From assembly GCF_018873765.1 (NCBI RefSeq), contig NC_057923.1:1426001-1490000 (forward strand): a stretch of 64,000 bases of DNA, in the 5' to 3' direction. Position numbers and translations under genes: made by a program. The first letter of the stretch is position 1. Each line of letters begins with the position of its first letter. Of the stretch, positions 1 to 12,851 are shown one piece after another. The DNA comes from Telopea speciosissima. Its lineage: Eukaryota > Streptophyta > Magnoliopsida > Proteales > Proteaceae. The notes under the pieces are model-generated. The model made no database searches. It was not told the origin of the DNA and worked only from the letters and a program-made list of their open reading frames with translations.

Positions 1-1918
1 GAATTTGACCTTAACCAAGTTCTATTTTTTTAAGAAATACTGGTGCAGTCAAAGGTTTTGTCCTGGTTAGGTCCTTCTGTATCCATACCTAAATGTTAAT
101 GTATCTGCTGGTCCTTCTGTACCCATACCTAAATGTTAATGTACCTGCTGGACTTGTACCAGAAAACGGAGAAAGCTAAAGCTGTAACTGATCTATTATT
201 TTCATCAAAGTTGTCGGAGCCAATTATGGACCCCTAACCTAATTTCTATCAAGCCAGTTTTGTTTTTTTTAGAGGGAGGGGAGAGGGTGTCATCATCTTT
301 GTTTCAAAAAACCTTTTCCCTCACTTTATTTGGCAAGTTGTTTCGGTCCATCAGGGCAACATCAGAAATTTTATTTTTAGGAAATGCCAACTGGCAGTGA
401 ATGGCAGATTAGGCTTTAATCCAACTGTGGATGCAATGGTCATGGGCCGGTAATATGTGCAGAACCTACGCGACCTATAGTTTCAAAAACCGGAATTGGA
501 TCTATTGAAATTGCAATTGACCGTGATAGATCCTAATTCTGACCGTTTTGTAGCTATTGATTCTAGGGTTTTTGAGTTGTTGAGACTGATTCTGATCCGG
601 TTTAGGATTGGCAAGAAGTGATTGAACCATAACCCCACCCCCCCCCCCCCATTCCGATTTCAAAATTCTTGGGGAACCTGTGAACTTCCAAAACCAACGT
701 GCGATCTCTGAATTGCTAAAAGTGCTTTGCTCGCCACCTCTTCGTCACTTGCTGTTAAGTGCAGCCGTTTTTTTTAAATTGAAGCCTGGAGCCACACTTA
801 GCACATCAACAATTGTAGAAAACTGTAGATTTTTGAGAGGAAAATATCGAACATAGTGAAGTTCGGTTGTGAAGGAATCAAGGAAAGTGTTGACACTTTA
901 TTTGTTAATGAACCTCCGCAGCTTGGGGCGAGAAAACTAGAAATTCCAGTCAGCTGAATCTATCTAGTTGCCACCTTAAAATCCTACGGAATATTATCAA
1001 ATTTTCTAATTTAGGTTTTAATTTATCAAAAAATGTGAACCCAGTTTCTTTTCAACCTTGGGATCTGACCCTCTAAATGGACTGGCTAAGGGTATTTTCA
1101 TAAACATCATACCAATACGGAATGGAAATTAATGATGAACTTAAAAGATTTCAATTTAATCATGATGTCACCAATGGTGAAGACAATGGGTGAAAGAAAA
1201 CTTAATCCAAAGAATGTGGTGACTAAAACTAAGCCAACTAAGCCTACTCTATAGAGCTAAGTAGATGAGCCACATGGGCAGGAAGGGGAGCATTACGGTC
1301 AAGTATTTTGCTTTTAGTATAAATTTAAATAAGATTTACTGTCTTCAAGATGGAAGCCCTCCTGGAAAGAACTGAAAAGGCTTCTCTAGTGAATGATTTC
1401 AATTGACGTCAATGATCAAAACTTGAAGTTAACCTTAGGCCAGGAACCATTTTCACAAAAATGGGTACCAACTCATGTCACAAAGATTGTGACAAGCCTC
1501 CAGTTAGAGCGTATCCATGTGACACACACCCTTATCGTTGATGACATTTCAAGTTCAAAACGTGGGGGAATGTATGTTAAGCTAAGATTGAGTTCAAAGT
1601 GACAATAACATTACAAAAACAAATGGAGATCAATTCTCAACCTAAATATCACATCTAGCTATAAATTAAACTACGATTGATTCGGATGTTACCTTTATTG
1701 GCTGTGCTGAGCTATGTGAATATATATACAATAATGTTTCGGAGAGAATCGAGGAATGAGCATATCGTTTTTTTTTTTTTTATCAAAGATCGGAATCCAG
1801 AGTTATATTTATTCCCACCCTTTCTCCACTACAAAAACCCCAGACATCCTTCATTTCCCAAAAACAAATAGAGATCCACTCCTTGGTCTTTAACTGTAAT
1901 CTATTGTGTCCATCAAAG
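1..1918. other. No gene seen: 3' flank of the potassium transporter
   Basis: No open frame here has a recognisable domain; the longest are short and have no homology that I can see. The part next to the transporter stop codon should hold its 3' UTR, on the minus strand. The stretch contains a 40-bp tandem duplication (71-150), a run of C at about 639-650 and a T tract near 1769-1781. Confidence 0.6.
71..150. repeat. 40-bp tandem duplication, two copies
   Basis: Two adjacent 40-bp units start at 71 and 111, each beginning GTCCTTCTGT. They differ at only two or three positions. It is a simple local duplication with no coding content. Confidence 0.85.
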
Positions 1919-4900
1919 CTACACATAGTAAATCATGCCAACTTCGATGAGGCTAATGTGAGGAATGTTCAGTGCCACAGAAGGGCCCCTGCAGTTTTTC
2001 CTGAGGAATGAGTACCCTATGTCAATCACCAGCTTTTTCAGAAATGATGATGACCTACGGGCCTTCACATATGAGTGCCCCATTATATACGCAACACCTG
2101 CCTCCTTTGCCAGGATTAAATCCAACAATTCTTCCCTCACTGAAGGATCCATACCTCGGTTTGGTGGCAACTGGAACCTCACTTGACGCCTCCTGATCTG
2201 TGGATTCTCATCCTCATAGGCCGATCTCAAGCTTTGGAGGGTTGCTGATTTGCTGCTTTGAATGGTGGTGTTCACCCCATAGTCCTCTTGCTCGGAAACG
2301 ACCAAGCTCGAGGTTGACTGGAGAGATCTCGTGCTTATTACAGCCATCCTCCCATCCAATGATGAACTCTCAGAGCTCGATAATTGCGGTTCTACTGCTT
2401 CCATCTGGATGAATTCTGCAATGCTCTGGATGAGCTGATTCTCAAAGTCCCCATCATCCCGTTGGATGTCCTTGTACCCATATCTTATAATGCACCGGTA
2501 CATCCTGTAGGGCCTCGGACAGATCCTACCAATGAGGTAGCGTTCCTCAGGTGAGACATATGGGACTGGGACTGATTTCACACAGACAAACACCAAGACC
2601 TTGTGAAATGCAGGAAGATTGGTGACAAAATGGGAAAAAATGGGAGGAACCCCTGTTGCCAATTCCGAGTAGATAAGTCCTATCCCTGGCACACGGACAA
2701 TACCAAGGCTAGGGCCCAGCCCCAGTAGCCACTTTAGAGAAACCTTATTGTGCAGATCAAAGTTGTACTTCTTGCGAGTCCCATAGTGCCAAACAAACAT
2801 GACAACCATAAAGAAGATTGAGAGTACAAGAGGAACCCATCCTCCCTGGGGTACTTTGGTGAACGACGCTGAGAGGTAAACCCCCTCAATACACCCAAAG
2901 AAGAGGAGGAATGCAGCAGCCAATACAACATTTCTTTGCCACACGAAGATTATGACAAGTGCCATAAGACATGTTGTGACGAACATCACAGTCATGCAAG
3001 CAATGCCTGAATAACAAAAGACAATTGAGAATCAGTGCTTAAATGTACCAATAAAAATCAAATCGAAGTGGTTGAGGAAATTTAGAGTGTGAAGATGGAA
3101 AGCTATCCTCTCTGCTCCTATGTCATATCAGTCATATGCATGGACATCCTGCAGCTGGGAATCCACCATTTGATACAATGAATTTCTTAACACTACAACT
3201 AACTCAAAGGATAATACCACTTCATCTAACCAAACAAATTAGCAGATACATGAAGTTGAGGTACTTGAAGCTGTCCTTCCTATTGGTAGACATCAATGAG
3301 CAGGAACCTGGCAATTGATGGATCCCACAGAATTTCTTTGGGCTACAATTGACTCAAATGACAAATGGCCCTCAAATGTCTTAAAAGCACATGGATCAGA
3401 GACCAGTAATTTATTGATCTGTTGTCCTGGGTAATTGGAGAAACAAACACCCTGGTTTGACAGTAGTAGTAGGGAGATACCAGGAGAATACAATGAACTC
3501 TCTCACCTTCTTCCGGGTGCAAATACTCTCAACAGTAATAATGAAATAATTAAAATGCAACACTGCTGCTTCATTAAAAATGGACTTACCATATGCATTT
3601 CCAATTAAAGTTGTATCTCGGAATCCTATAGTTATAGCAAGACAAAGAATCATGAGGATCCAGTTTATCTCTGGGATGTATATCTGGCCATATATATGTC
3701 TTGAGGTATGGACGACCTTGACTCGTGGGAAGCAACCAAGAGCATGACATTGTTTGATAATGGAGAAAGTAGCCGTAATGACAGCCTGACTCCCAACAAT
3801 GGCTGCAAGCGTAGCGATCACAAAGACAGGCCAAAATATACTCTCTGTGAAAAAAAGCAAGCATTGACAGCAGATAGAGATTAAACATTGCATCAAGAAT
3901 CTAATGTTTGAATAGATGCAAAAAATAACAGTAGGCAGAAGACCCATTTAACTGAGAAGAAACTGACTTGGTATTGAGTCGTAGAAACTCATACGAATTG
4001 AAGTGAGGTTTTGAGAGAGAAAAGCAGCCTGCCCCATGTATTGCACTATTAAAGAGGGATACACAACAAATGCAAAAGCAATCTGCATAAGCAATGGTGA
4101 GATTAATCTCAGTCAGGAAAATGAATACATATATAATTAACATAATGGACCCTGTAAACCAAGCACACATGAATCCTATAGGAGATCCGTGTTGAGAATC
4201 AAGTTGGTTGGGCTTTCATAAGCATTTGTCATATAAAAAAATTTATATTTCCTTCCACATTGATTAACAAATGTTTTCTGACCTCTTGAAATCAGTCCAT
4301 CATATTACAGTAAAATAGGTTTTGTGGTCAAATAATTGAAACATGTACTGCAAATATGCTCAAATAATATAGCAGAGGACCCCATGTTTCCTTTGATAAG
4401 CCAAAAAAGAAGCCAAAGTTAGACCTACCCTTATTGACAAGGCAGTGAAGTGCCCCAGATCAGCAAACATAGCTTCAGTACCTGGTGGGACCAATGAAAA
4501 AATCAGCCACATGTGCGGATTATTACAAGATGCAAGAATGACTTCATTTTATTCACAGTACTCTTGATAAGTTCTACTTGGATCCCAGATCTTACATACC
4601 TGTGATTGAAAGGAGAATACCTCCAAGAGAAATCCATCCATCTTTGCCCGTCTCTCTAAAGAACTTAATGATGTAATATGGAGAAATTGCAGACAAAATC
4701 CTTGGATTCCAATGTATTGTGTTGTATAAGCCAATGGAAAAAATAGATAGTAACCAGATAATAACAATTGGTGCAAACATAAAAGCAACTCTGTGCGTGC
4801 CAAAATGCTGAAGAGCAAACAAGCCCACCAACAAGATGCAGGCAATCAATAACATCTCACCTGGATGGATTAACATCATAAACCATTAGAAGACTATTAA

Positions 4901-7900
4901 AGTTGCAGAGGTAGCTAAATTCAATTTATAGCTTTTCATTCGGTGTACCAGGTTTAATTTGTAGAGAAGAAACAGTGAACCAGACAAGTAAAGAGCTGGG
5001 ATAACTACTTACCATCAGTTAGTTTTTGTTCAGTATCTTGCAGCCCTGATACTGCTGATAAAACTGCAGGTTGTGAAACACAGCCAAGGTTCAGTGTCTA
5101 AAAAGCACAACATAATTATCAACACTATTGAAATTCCGTAGAACTCTCTCTGTACAGATAGCAACAGTATGTGCATTAAAATAGAAGTCACTAAGAGGAG
5201 CTGTGGACTGGTGGACTGGTAACCAAGGTTAAAAGAATATCAAAGCAAAATGAATTCACTGGCCACCTAAAAACCCAATACATGATTTTCTATCATGGTA
5301 CATGATGACACAATACCTGACGGTATATGCACCGAACTAGAAAATGATTGTTCTAAAAGACATTGCGTTACAAGGATCTGGAACTACAGTTGGATGGGTA
5401 CCATCCTTTTCTTCCCCTTCCCCATTTTCTTTTGGGTAAAAGTCCCATATAAATGGTGGTATACACAAATCATAGTCGTCACGGGTTCACGGCGTATAGG
5501 CAAACCAAGGAGTTGGAGAGGGCCTGGATGCAAGGCGACACCAACAAGGCAACGAAGACACCTGGATGCCAAGGCGGTCATCTAAGCGATGCCTAGGTGA
5601 TGTCTTGACAACTATGACACAAATCAGCTTACATTGAAAATCTTTGACTGTCTGATCTCTGTCTAATTCTTCAGATCTTCTCTCACTCCATTTAAGCATG
5701 TTTTGGCCATCTAATCAAGTTATCTTTTGGTCTGACAAATTTCTTCTATGAAGCCCATTCTACAGTGTCCCTGATCCTATTATCATGAAACTGTTGGCAA
5801 GTTATCATGGCCTCAGACCACTATAACAATCCTGTAACTTCAGCCAAAGATTTTCCAGTACTTAATGCCACCAATTGTTGATCCAAACCTTCCAATTATT
5901 GGATAGTTTTGATAGGAAAACACATAGAGACCAAGGGACAATCATAATTCATAACCATCTGATCAACACATATTTCATAAAAAAATCTGATCAAAATGCC
6001 AAGTACACCTCACTGACAGGATCCATGTGACAGGGACTATATATAAGCTATTCTACCATTGGTCTATTCCCAAGTTATTTTCAATGACTGAGTTCTGGAT
6101 CAATGAGTTAATGGAAAATGCCAAGTTATGGAGTGACATTGCTCACGGAAGGCAATACACACTCCCATCTTTTCCATTATGCAAGTTCAAATTTTAAAAA
6201 TTTAAACAGTACCATATTATCAGAATGCCAAAGACAATGGGATCATGTTAAAATGGCAGGTACAAAATGAGAAGCTAATGCATTTCAGAGCATTTCAGAA
6301 TAAATAAATTAGTACCTGATATTGCCGGGGTGAGAACACCATCACCTATAACCATGCATGCCCCAAATAATACCACCAGAAGTAGAGCTGTTCGGAGCCT
6401 TTTATGCTTTTCAAGAAAACGTTTCAATGGTGAGGAGGCTACAACCCGTGATGAGGGCCCATAATTGTATGCAGAAAGCTCCTCATCAGCAGCTTGCTGA
6501 TTCGGAAGCAAATTAAACTTTGCATGCCTGCAAAGAAGCGAGTAAAGAGCAAATGTTCCACCTGATTATAGAAAGATTGTCAGATCGAATAGAGGTTTTA
6601 GTCAAAACAACAAGATTTATTAAAGACATTCAGTTACAACGCACCTTCCCCATTGTCGTCGGCACTCAAGAGGATGAAGACATACTTAATCAAGGGAATC
6701 AATGTAAGGGTCCAGAAAATCAAAGAAAAGGCACCAAATATTGCATCTTCATTCTGATGATTTTGTAACTTCCCAATAAAGGTGCTTTTGTAAACATAGA
6801 GAGGCGAAGTGCTCAAGTCCCCATAGACCACACCAAAGCTTTGGTATGCTAATATCAAATTCCTGGAGATGTGCCTCCATGATAACTGTACGGAAACCAA
6901 AAGAAGAATCTATATTTAGTTCAAGAGGAAGTGTTCATATAGGACACTTGATATGCCAACATATTTTCTGAACAATAATAACAAAGGTAAATATTTTGTG
7001 CAATTTAATTGAGTTGAAAACAAATTTTATAAAAGAATACTTCTAATGCAATAAAAGAACGCTAGATGCACAATGAAGGTGTGACTGTTAAACCACTCAT
7101 CACTTATTTTAGTAAATTCAAATTGCTTGGGAAAAGCTGGAAAAGGAACAATTGGAGCGGGCCGAAGTAAGCAAAATTCACATACGAGGTGGGAAAGCCC
7201 CAGGTTGCTTTATGGGATTAGGTTTTCTAGTTGGTCCAACCAGGAAGGAATCTCAGGTTGGTGGAACTATTTTTGTCGCATGGCAAGTTGTATGAGGCTG
7301 AAATTTGGTCAACACGTGGACTCCATAGTCCCACACTCACATGTCAAGTTTCAACCAAAAAACGGAGTTTCTGGCATAATGAAGCATTGCATTTTATGTT
7401 TTTTTTAAACTACCAAATGGTGTATAAAATGATTAACAAATGGATGCATGGACATATATAGGAGGAAAATGATCGAATTCGAGTCTGGAATTTGCCATGT
7501 GGCCATTCTCGACAATGCCCTACTGGAAAATGCTATCATGATTAGGGAGTGAATCAATTAGTAGTTACACTGATTTACATGAGTCAAATCATCACACTGA
7601 AATTTCAGTTTCTCGTTCTCCAATTGATGGTGTACCCTACATTGGCTTCATTTGCATTTGGTTTCCCCTCTTGATTTCTATTCTTCTACAGCTTTTCCCC
7701 CCAGTATCCTCGTCGAATTCATTTTTAAAACTTACTCAGTATCATTAGCAACAAGTAGAAGTATCAATGTCTTCAGAGTACTGGAACCGAATAAATTAGG
7801 TTCAAAACTTATACGTTATAAAGAGAAACACATTAAACTTAAAAGGAGCGGATGCGGAAGGGAGATTTTGGGGGGGTGGGGGGGGGGGGAGGGCGGGACC

Positions 7901-8107
7901 GAAAGAAACCAAGCAACTCTCGGAGCGTTTACGAGGGATCCAAATTCATTCAATTCAGGCTAAAGGTAACACAGAACAGATCGAATCAAGAAGTTCTAAA
8001 AAGAATTAGAAACCAGATCAGAACATGTATGAGTTAGAAAGAGAGATACAGAAAACCCTAACCTGAGAAGGGGTTCGAGGAGTCGAAGTTCCAGCTTCGG
8101 AATCCAT
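1919..8107 (-). CDS. HAK/KUP/KT potassium transporter, 9 coding exons
   Basis: K+ uptake permease of the plant HAK/KUP/KT family, a multi-spanning membrane protein that moves K+ into the cytosol. Coding exons in order on the minus strand are 8107-8063, 6885-6645, 6561-6316, 5063-5013, 4860-4600, 4481-4429, 4082-3968, 3844-3590 and 3006-1919. All are bounded by GT-AG and all phases close, giving 784 aa, a normal family length. Visible motifs are [15 protein letters not shown] (about residues 33-47), [79 protein letters not shown] and [15 protein letters not shown] long hydrophilic C-terminal domain follows. The start is the ATG at 8107 (MDSEAGTS), with a 15-codon first exon ending in phase 0. 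The N-terminus and exon pattern resemble the KUP10/KUP11 group, which is an impression rather than a placement. Intron 3 carries a MITE (5471-5616). Confidence 0.96.
5471..5616. mobile_element. hAT-type MITE, family A copy 1, in a KUP intron
   Basis: A 146-bp element begins CATAGTCGTCA and ends TTGACAACTATG, so its ends are inverted. It is flanked by an exact 8-bp direct repeat, ACACAAAT (5463-5470 and 5617-5624). The interior resembles copies at 34821, 49668 and 55050, with GGCGACACC, CTGGATG and CCTAGG motifs. An 8-bp duplication points to hAT-type transposition. It lies in the intron between coding exons 3 and 4 of the potassium transporter. Confidence 0.88.
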
Positions 8108-8380
8108 TGGCCCAGCGCCAATCTGGAAACTGTACTAATTTCCAAGACTCTCAAAAAATATTCTTTGGTGTTAAAAGTAAAGTCCAGGATCAGGAGGAGG
8201 ATTTAGGATCTACTACTACTTCCTTGGTTGGCAGTGGGAGGTTTGTGAAGCGAATCCATTCTCTCACCTCCCCTCTCTAGTCCCTCCCGAATGAACATTG
8301 GAACCTTCCACCCCCACGCGTTCCCAAATTATTATCTCATCTCGTGAGTCTCATGAGTCTCATGACTCGACCCCACACCA

Positions 8381-8404
8381 CTCTCTCTCTCTCTCTCTCT
8401 CTCT
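8381..8404. repeat. (CT)12 microsatellite upstream of the KUP gene
   Basis: About 12 CT units lie 270-300 bp upstream of the transporter ATG. On the transcribed strand this reads as (AG)n. Such tracts are common in plant 5' UTRs and core promoters, so it may lie in the leader or promoter. Confidence 0.9.
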
Positions 8405-8409
8405 TAGCC

Positions 8410-9300
8410 ACTCAGTCCCTCTCCCTCCCTAGTGAATTGAGAGTTTGAGACGGATTCATTAACCCATCTCCCTGCACCTTCCATATCTACACTCAATAAT
8501 TCCTTCCTTGTGGTGTTAATTGTAATTTTGTCATTCTATTCTCACGAAATAAAATAAAGAAAAGGAAGAATGTTTTCTGTGCCGTGGCATAAAGAACAGC
8601 ACCCCAAAAAAAAACCGCATACCTAATACAAGGTTTCTGCCATAGGTCTGGGGAGGGTCATAGTGTACTCAACCACAAGTTGAATCTAAAAATAATCATA
8701 AGAAAAAGATTATCGTAATCTATGCGTATTCTTTCTTATCACCTCCTCATCGGTGGAAAACTGTACTCGAGCACTAATGTTTGATGTTTGAACATTTAGG
8801 CACCGATGCCCCAAATTTTTTTTTTTTTTTAAGGTGAAACCTGGGTTTTCTAATGTTGACTGTGGTATGTCAATACCAATAGGAAGCCCAAAGAAAGAAT
8901 CTTTAGGTCCATCCACTACTATCCAAGTTACAACCTTTCTTGTAATTCATGACATCATAATCTTAATTTTTAGGAAAGGGGACCTACACACTGACATGTG
9001 ACGGAATCCCCACGCCCAACCAATGGGGGGATGGGAGTGGGGTCGTAATGTTTGTCAATAGGAGGTTTCACATGTCAAGAAGAAAGAGAATGTGAGAGGT
9101 CGTACATTGTCTTTTCTCTAATTTTATATTGAGAGTAGGTTGGGGAAGTAGAGGGTGATTGTCAGAGGTAATAATATAATTCAAAATTTGAATTTTTTTT
9201 TTTTTTGAAAATCAAAGCTTCAATAATACAAAGTTCTAATATAATGAGGCCAAAGTGTAATACGACATTGATGGACATATCTAACCAATGAGTGAACAGT
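8410..9300. other. No gene seen: upstream flank of the KUP gene
   Basis: Presumed promoter side of the transporter gene. It is AT-rich, with T tracts near 8817-8831 and 9189-9205, and no open frame that I recognise. The T tracts may be remains of retroposon tails. Confidence 0.5.
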
Positions 9301-9301
9301 G

Positions 9302-10400
9302 GTTTTTTTTTTTTTTTTTTTGATGAGAGAAATTTTAAATTAAAACATAATAGCAATATTATTTTGTCATACAATCCAATGATAATTGTACATTCCTAGC
9401 ATAGTATGCCAGATTATGGGCAGACTGAATAAGATGTTTCGATTGTTTAATAATAGTTACAGACTCAATAAAATGTCTCGGTTGTTTAATAATAGTCACA
9501 GACTTTTTAGATAAATCATGAAGGATTTTAATATAAAAAAATGAGATGATAAAGTTCTCAAGGCCACGGATGTGCATCGGGGCAAGTTACTCAATTCTTC
9601 AGCTCTTCAAAATCTGTCCAGATCATCAGTTTCTTACATTCCAATAAAGGTGTATTTTGGAGTCCTCCTTTTGAGTCTTTTGAACTCCATTTTCTGGGTT
9701 GTCCTTGCATTTCCATAATTCATAGACGATGCAAATAATTCATGATTACGGATTATGATATATCCCCATCCTTCCTGTTTTGAGGTTGGGTTATAGCTAC
9801 CATCTGTGATTAAGATGCTGGAGTCCTGGGTATTGAAGTTCAAGTAGAACTCAAGAGATGGTGGACTATGTTTTTGTATGGTGTGTGGGTCTTGTTCATC
9901 CTATGGAAGTAAGTCTTTGTCACCCAAGCTACATCCAAGTTGGTTGTCAAAAACCCATCTATTGATATTATAGGATGATTGTTGTTGGATGGGTTTTCTA
10001 ATGTTCAAAGATGATTCGGTTCCTGTTATGCCAAAGGAAATAAATAGTGATGCTTGCAATATTAAGTCACCGGTCCCCATCTCTTTTAGAAATGGCTGAG
10101 TTAAGGATCAATTGAGAAAATAAGGCCTCCCTAATGTTCTTCTGTCCTTGGAGGAGTTCAGTTTGAAGGCCCAGAGGACCAGCTGCCCATATTCTTTTTG
10201 AAAAGTTGTAAGACAGAAAAATATGCCAGTTAGATTCAGGAGTTCCGTGTAAGACGTAACGAAAAGGAGTTGTTTATAAAATAAGAAACTAAGTGAAGAA
10301 TATCTTTGACAATTACAAATATTTCAATTTATAAAGTGGGCTCATCGGATAATTCTTGTAGGAGCGACTCAAATAATTTCTTGGTTGTTAAGACTCCACT
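9302..10400 (-). pseudogene. LINE remnant: zf-RVT and RNase H region with poly-A tail
   Basis: The minus strand shows scattered pieces of the 3' half of a plant non-LTR retrotransposon. Near 10170-10250 there is a zinc-binding reverse transcriptase motif (HGTPESNWHIFF). At 9843-9690 there is an RNase H start (ILITDGSYNPTSKQEGWGYI), and near 9440-9380 an RNase H end (SAHNLAYYARN). Frames are broken between them. A 19-nt T run at 9303-9321 reads as a poly-A tail on the minus strand, where a LINE 3' end should be. The element is 5'-truncated and cannot be active. Confidence 0.7.
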
Positions 10401-11050
10401 ATGATTTGAATAGAAAATTTTATGATGGTGATAATGATGATGATGGTGGTACAGGGAGGGAGGGTGATGGCAATTCAAGAATAGATTACTAAATATTATA
10501 TTACAAAGATATATATGATTGAATTAACTTAGACACGAAACTTAATATGTGATCTAATATCATATCAAAGATCAATCCTTAAATGTTAATTGCCAAATTT
10601 GTCACATGACCTTCCAAATGACTTAAATAAGTATGCATATATGACCAATAATGTATCATGGACCCACAAGATAATTAAGAAAAACTTTTGTTAGCCTAAA
10701 AAAAATTAGGTTATTGAATAGTTTATAATAAATGGAAATAGGTCATGATTGGTCGGTCGTGTACGTAACAATTATTTGTGTTTAGTCCGTTGAAGTCACA
10801 AACAAATCCAAACCATTCAAGGAATCGGAACAGATTCTGGCCTATTGGATCTTGGCTGATCAAGAGTACCTTCTTTAGGATTTTGCCAGATTCCAATTAC
10901 TTGAACCGTGAATTATACACTGTTTTTTTTTAGGGTTCAGACCGATTTGCTGGTCAAATTGCCAGAAAGTTTTGCGGGACAACTGAGGCAATAAAATCCC
11001 TTATGCTTTGAGATATTAAACTCTATATAATTAAGTCTGAAATAAATTAA
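10401..11050. other. No gene seen: AT-rich spacer
   Basis: I see no coding region or structured repeat here, only AT-rich sequence with a short GATGATGGTGGT stretch near 10428-10450. Confidence 0.5.
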
Positions 11051-11246
11051 AGGGGAAAAGGAAGCTATCTGATCGTGTACGGTGTACATTCCTATGCCTA
11101 GACACAGGGCCATGTGAAATGACTATTGTGCCTCCCATGGAAAGACAAAAATCCTCAAAGGCATGGCAGTCTTTTCATGCGGTCCTATGTCTAAGTGCAG
11201 GAGCCGAGCACCGCACATGAATGACCAGGTAGTGTTTTCTTTCCCT
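11051..11246. mobile_element. MITE, family B copy 1
   Basis: A roughly 196-bp element has inverted ends. The left begins AGGGGAAAAGGAAGCTATCTG. The right, read on the other strand, begins AGGGAAAGAAAACACTACCT. The interior contains GCCTAGACACAGGG, AAATGAC and CACCGCACATGAATGACC. A second copy with the same interior motifs is at 37491-37680. The flanks share AAATTA, suggesting a target duplication of about 7-8 bp. Confidence 0.65.
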
Positions 11247-11435
11247 AAATTAAAATATATGCACAAAACAATTGATAGAGTCATAGATATTGAAATGAAT
11301 ATTATGCGAGGGAGAAGAATCTGACGGGCAAAAAAAGAAATGAGATGAAACATTCGAGTTGAGTTCCTTTACACATATGAACATTACATGTCTAGTGCCA
11401 ACATTACTTGTCCCACTTACAACCATTTAAAGGGT

Positions 11436-11553
11436 AAAGAAGGGTGTTTATAGAACTAATAAAAGGACGGGTGTTGGCTTTGACACATACGTACAAAGAA
11501 GGGAGTTTATAGAACTAATAAAAGGACGGGTGTTGGCTTTGACACATACGTAC
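11436..11553. repeat. 59-bp tandem duplication, two copies
   Basis: Two adjacent 59-bp units start AAAGAAGGG at 11436 and 11495. They are identical except for one base near the start (GGGTG versus GGGAG). The near-identity implies a recent duplication. Confidence 0.9.
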
Positions 11554-11874
11554 AGAGGAACTCAACTCTGGGCTAGACAATGAGAAGAAAGAAACGTTGG
11601 TTAAGGCAATTAGAGTAGCAATGGAGGAATTCAATCAAGCTTCTCCTCCTTCTAAACCATCCGTTCTTGGATCCGATTGCCATTAGGATCGAGATCTCTT
11701 TCTCCCTTCTTCCCCTTCTACTCTAAGGCTCTCCCTCTCCTCAGTACTGCCTTTTTTAGATCATCTGGAAACAAATTAAGTTCCAGAAAACGTTTATTGG
11801 CATAAATCAACGTTCATTAGGATTTAATTTTTGTCTATGATCATTTTCTTCTTAAAAAAAACACTTGATAATGC

Positions 11875-12295
11875 TTGTCTAGTTTCCATGTAACATGGGC
11901 CTTCAAAATATGTAAGAGGCCATCTCAGAAGACTATGGATGTGTTATTTTTGAAAATGATAACAAGGGTGTTATCTGTCTCTTGCAAGGTGGTATTGCAG
12001 CAGTGTCTGTCTTTGAAGCCTATCCTTGAGGACATCATACATTTGTCTTCTTATTTTGTATCTTGTGCTTTTAGCTTTGTTCTAAGTGAGAATAACAACA
12101 TTGTTGACTCCTTGGCCACGAGGACATTGTTTGTATCGTGTAAGACAATTTGGCTTGGCCCAACTTCAATCCATAGATTCGGGAGATGTGTCTTTCTCCC
12201 CCCACCCCCCGGTGTATACTCCACGATTATATGAATAAATTTCCCCACCCCCTCAATGTAGGGGGGTTGGGGGTGTTTTCCCGCTTAAAAAAAAG
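11875..12295 (+). pseudogene. LINE remnant: RNase H C-terminal end
   Basis: One open frame (11875-12234) ends with the pattern PILEDIIHLSSYFVSCAFSF followed by NNNIVDSLATRTLF. This matches the C-terminal end of the RNase H domain in plant LINEs, where the usual form is N-x-VAD-x-LA. The frame then runs into a C-rich 3' end and a short A run at 12287-12294. The N-terminal parts are missing, so this is a 5'-truncated, dead copy in the opposite orientation to the 9.3-10.4 kb remnant. Confidence 0.65.
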
Positions 12296-12721
12296 TTTCC
12301 ATTAACGTGGGCCTTCAAAATATATTTTTGGGCTAAAAATGGGCCTTCAAAGTTGATCCAATGTTGGGTGTGAATCCATCAGATAAAAGGTGCTGAAAGG
12401 AGGTTTAATAGGGTGAGAATATCGAATTTTTATCACCTACGGTTCCCTAGTGCCTTTAATAAAAGGGGGGTGGATCCCACCCGGGCAGTGTGTTCGATCA
12501 GGGGTGAAATGATCATTTCAGCCCCTTCTATGAGAGGAACTGCACAACCGTACCGGTCAGCAAACCTCAGGGGATAAAGGTCACTTCCACAATGGCCGAA
12601 TGGAAGAGTTGCATGCATGAGGATGACCAACCACTAGAGGGGAAAAATGGGATGTATCCATAATCCAGAGCCAGATGGCTCGGCCGTAGAGGGGTAGTAA
12701 TAAACATCCATCCCAACAACC

Positions 12722-12745
12722 ATATATATATATATATATATATAT
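12722..12745. repeat. (AT)n microsatellite
   Basis: Twelve AT units next to the 12765-12851 hairpin. MITEs and foldback sequences often sit beside AT repeats; no function is implied. Confidence 0.9.
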
Positions 12746-12764
12746 CACCACTCTGCCCCTAAAT

Positions 12765-12851
12765 GGGCAGCCCATGTGTTTGGGCACAGTCTGCGCTACT
12801 GCATAGAGAACCTCCGGTAGCGCAGACTGTGCCCAAACACATGGGCTGCCC
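12765..12851. repeat. Perfect 35-bp inverted repeat (hairpin)
   Basis: The arm at 12765-12799 (starts GGGCAGCCCATGTG, ends CTGCGCTAC) is the exact reverse complement of 12817-12851. The loop is 17 nt, so it would fold into a perfect 35-bp stem. It is GC-richer than its surroundings. It may be the core of a foldback MITE that continues to 12996. Confidence 0.92.

Noticed and set aside
1393-1602. Small plus-strand gene of 69 aa
   Set aside because: No homology that I can see, no supporting signals, and it lies in the transporter's 3' flank.
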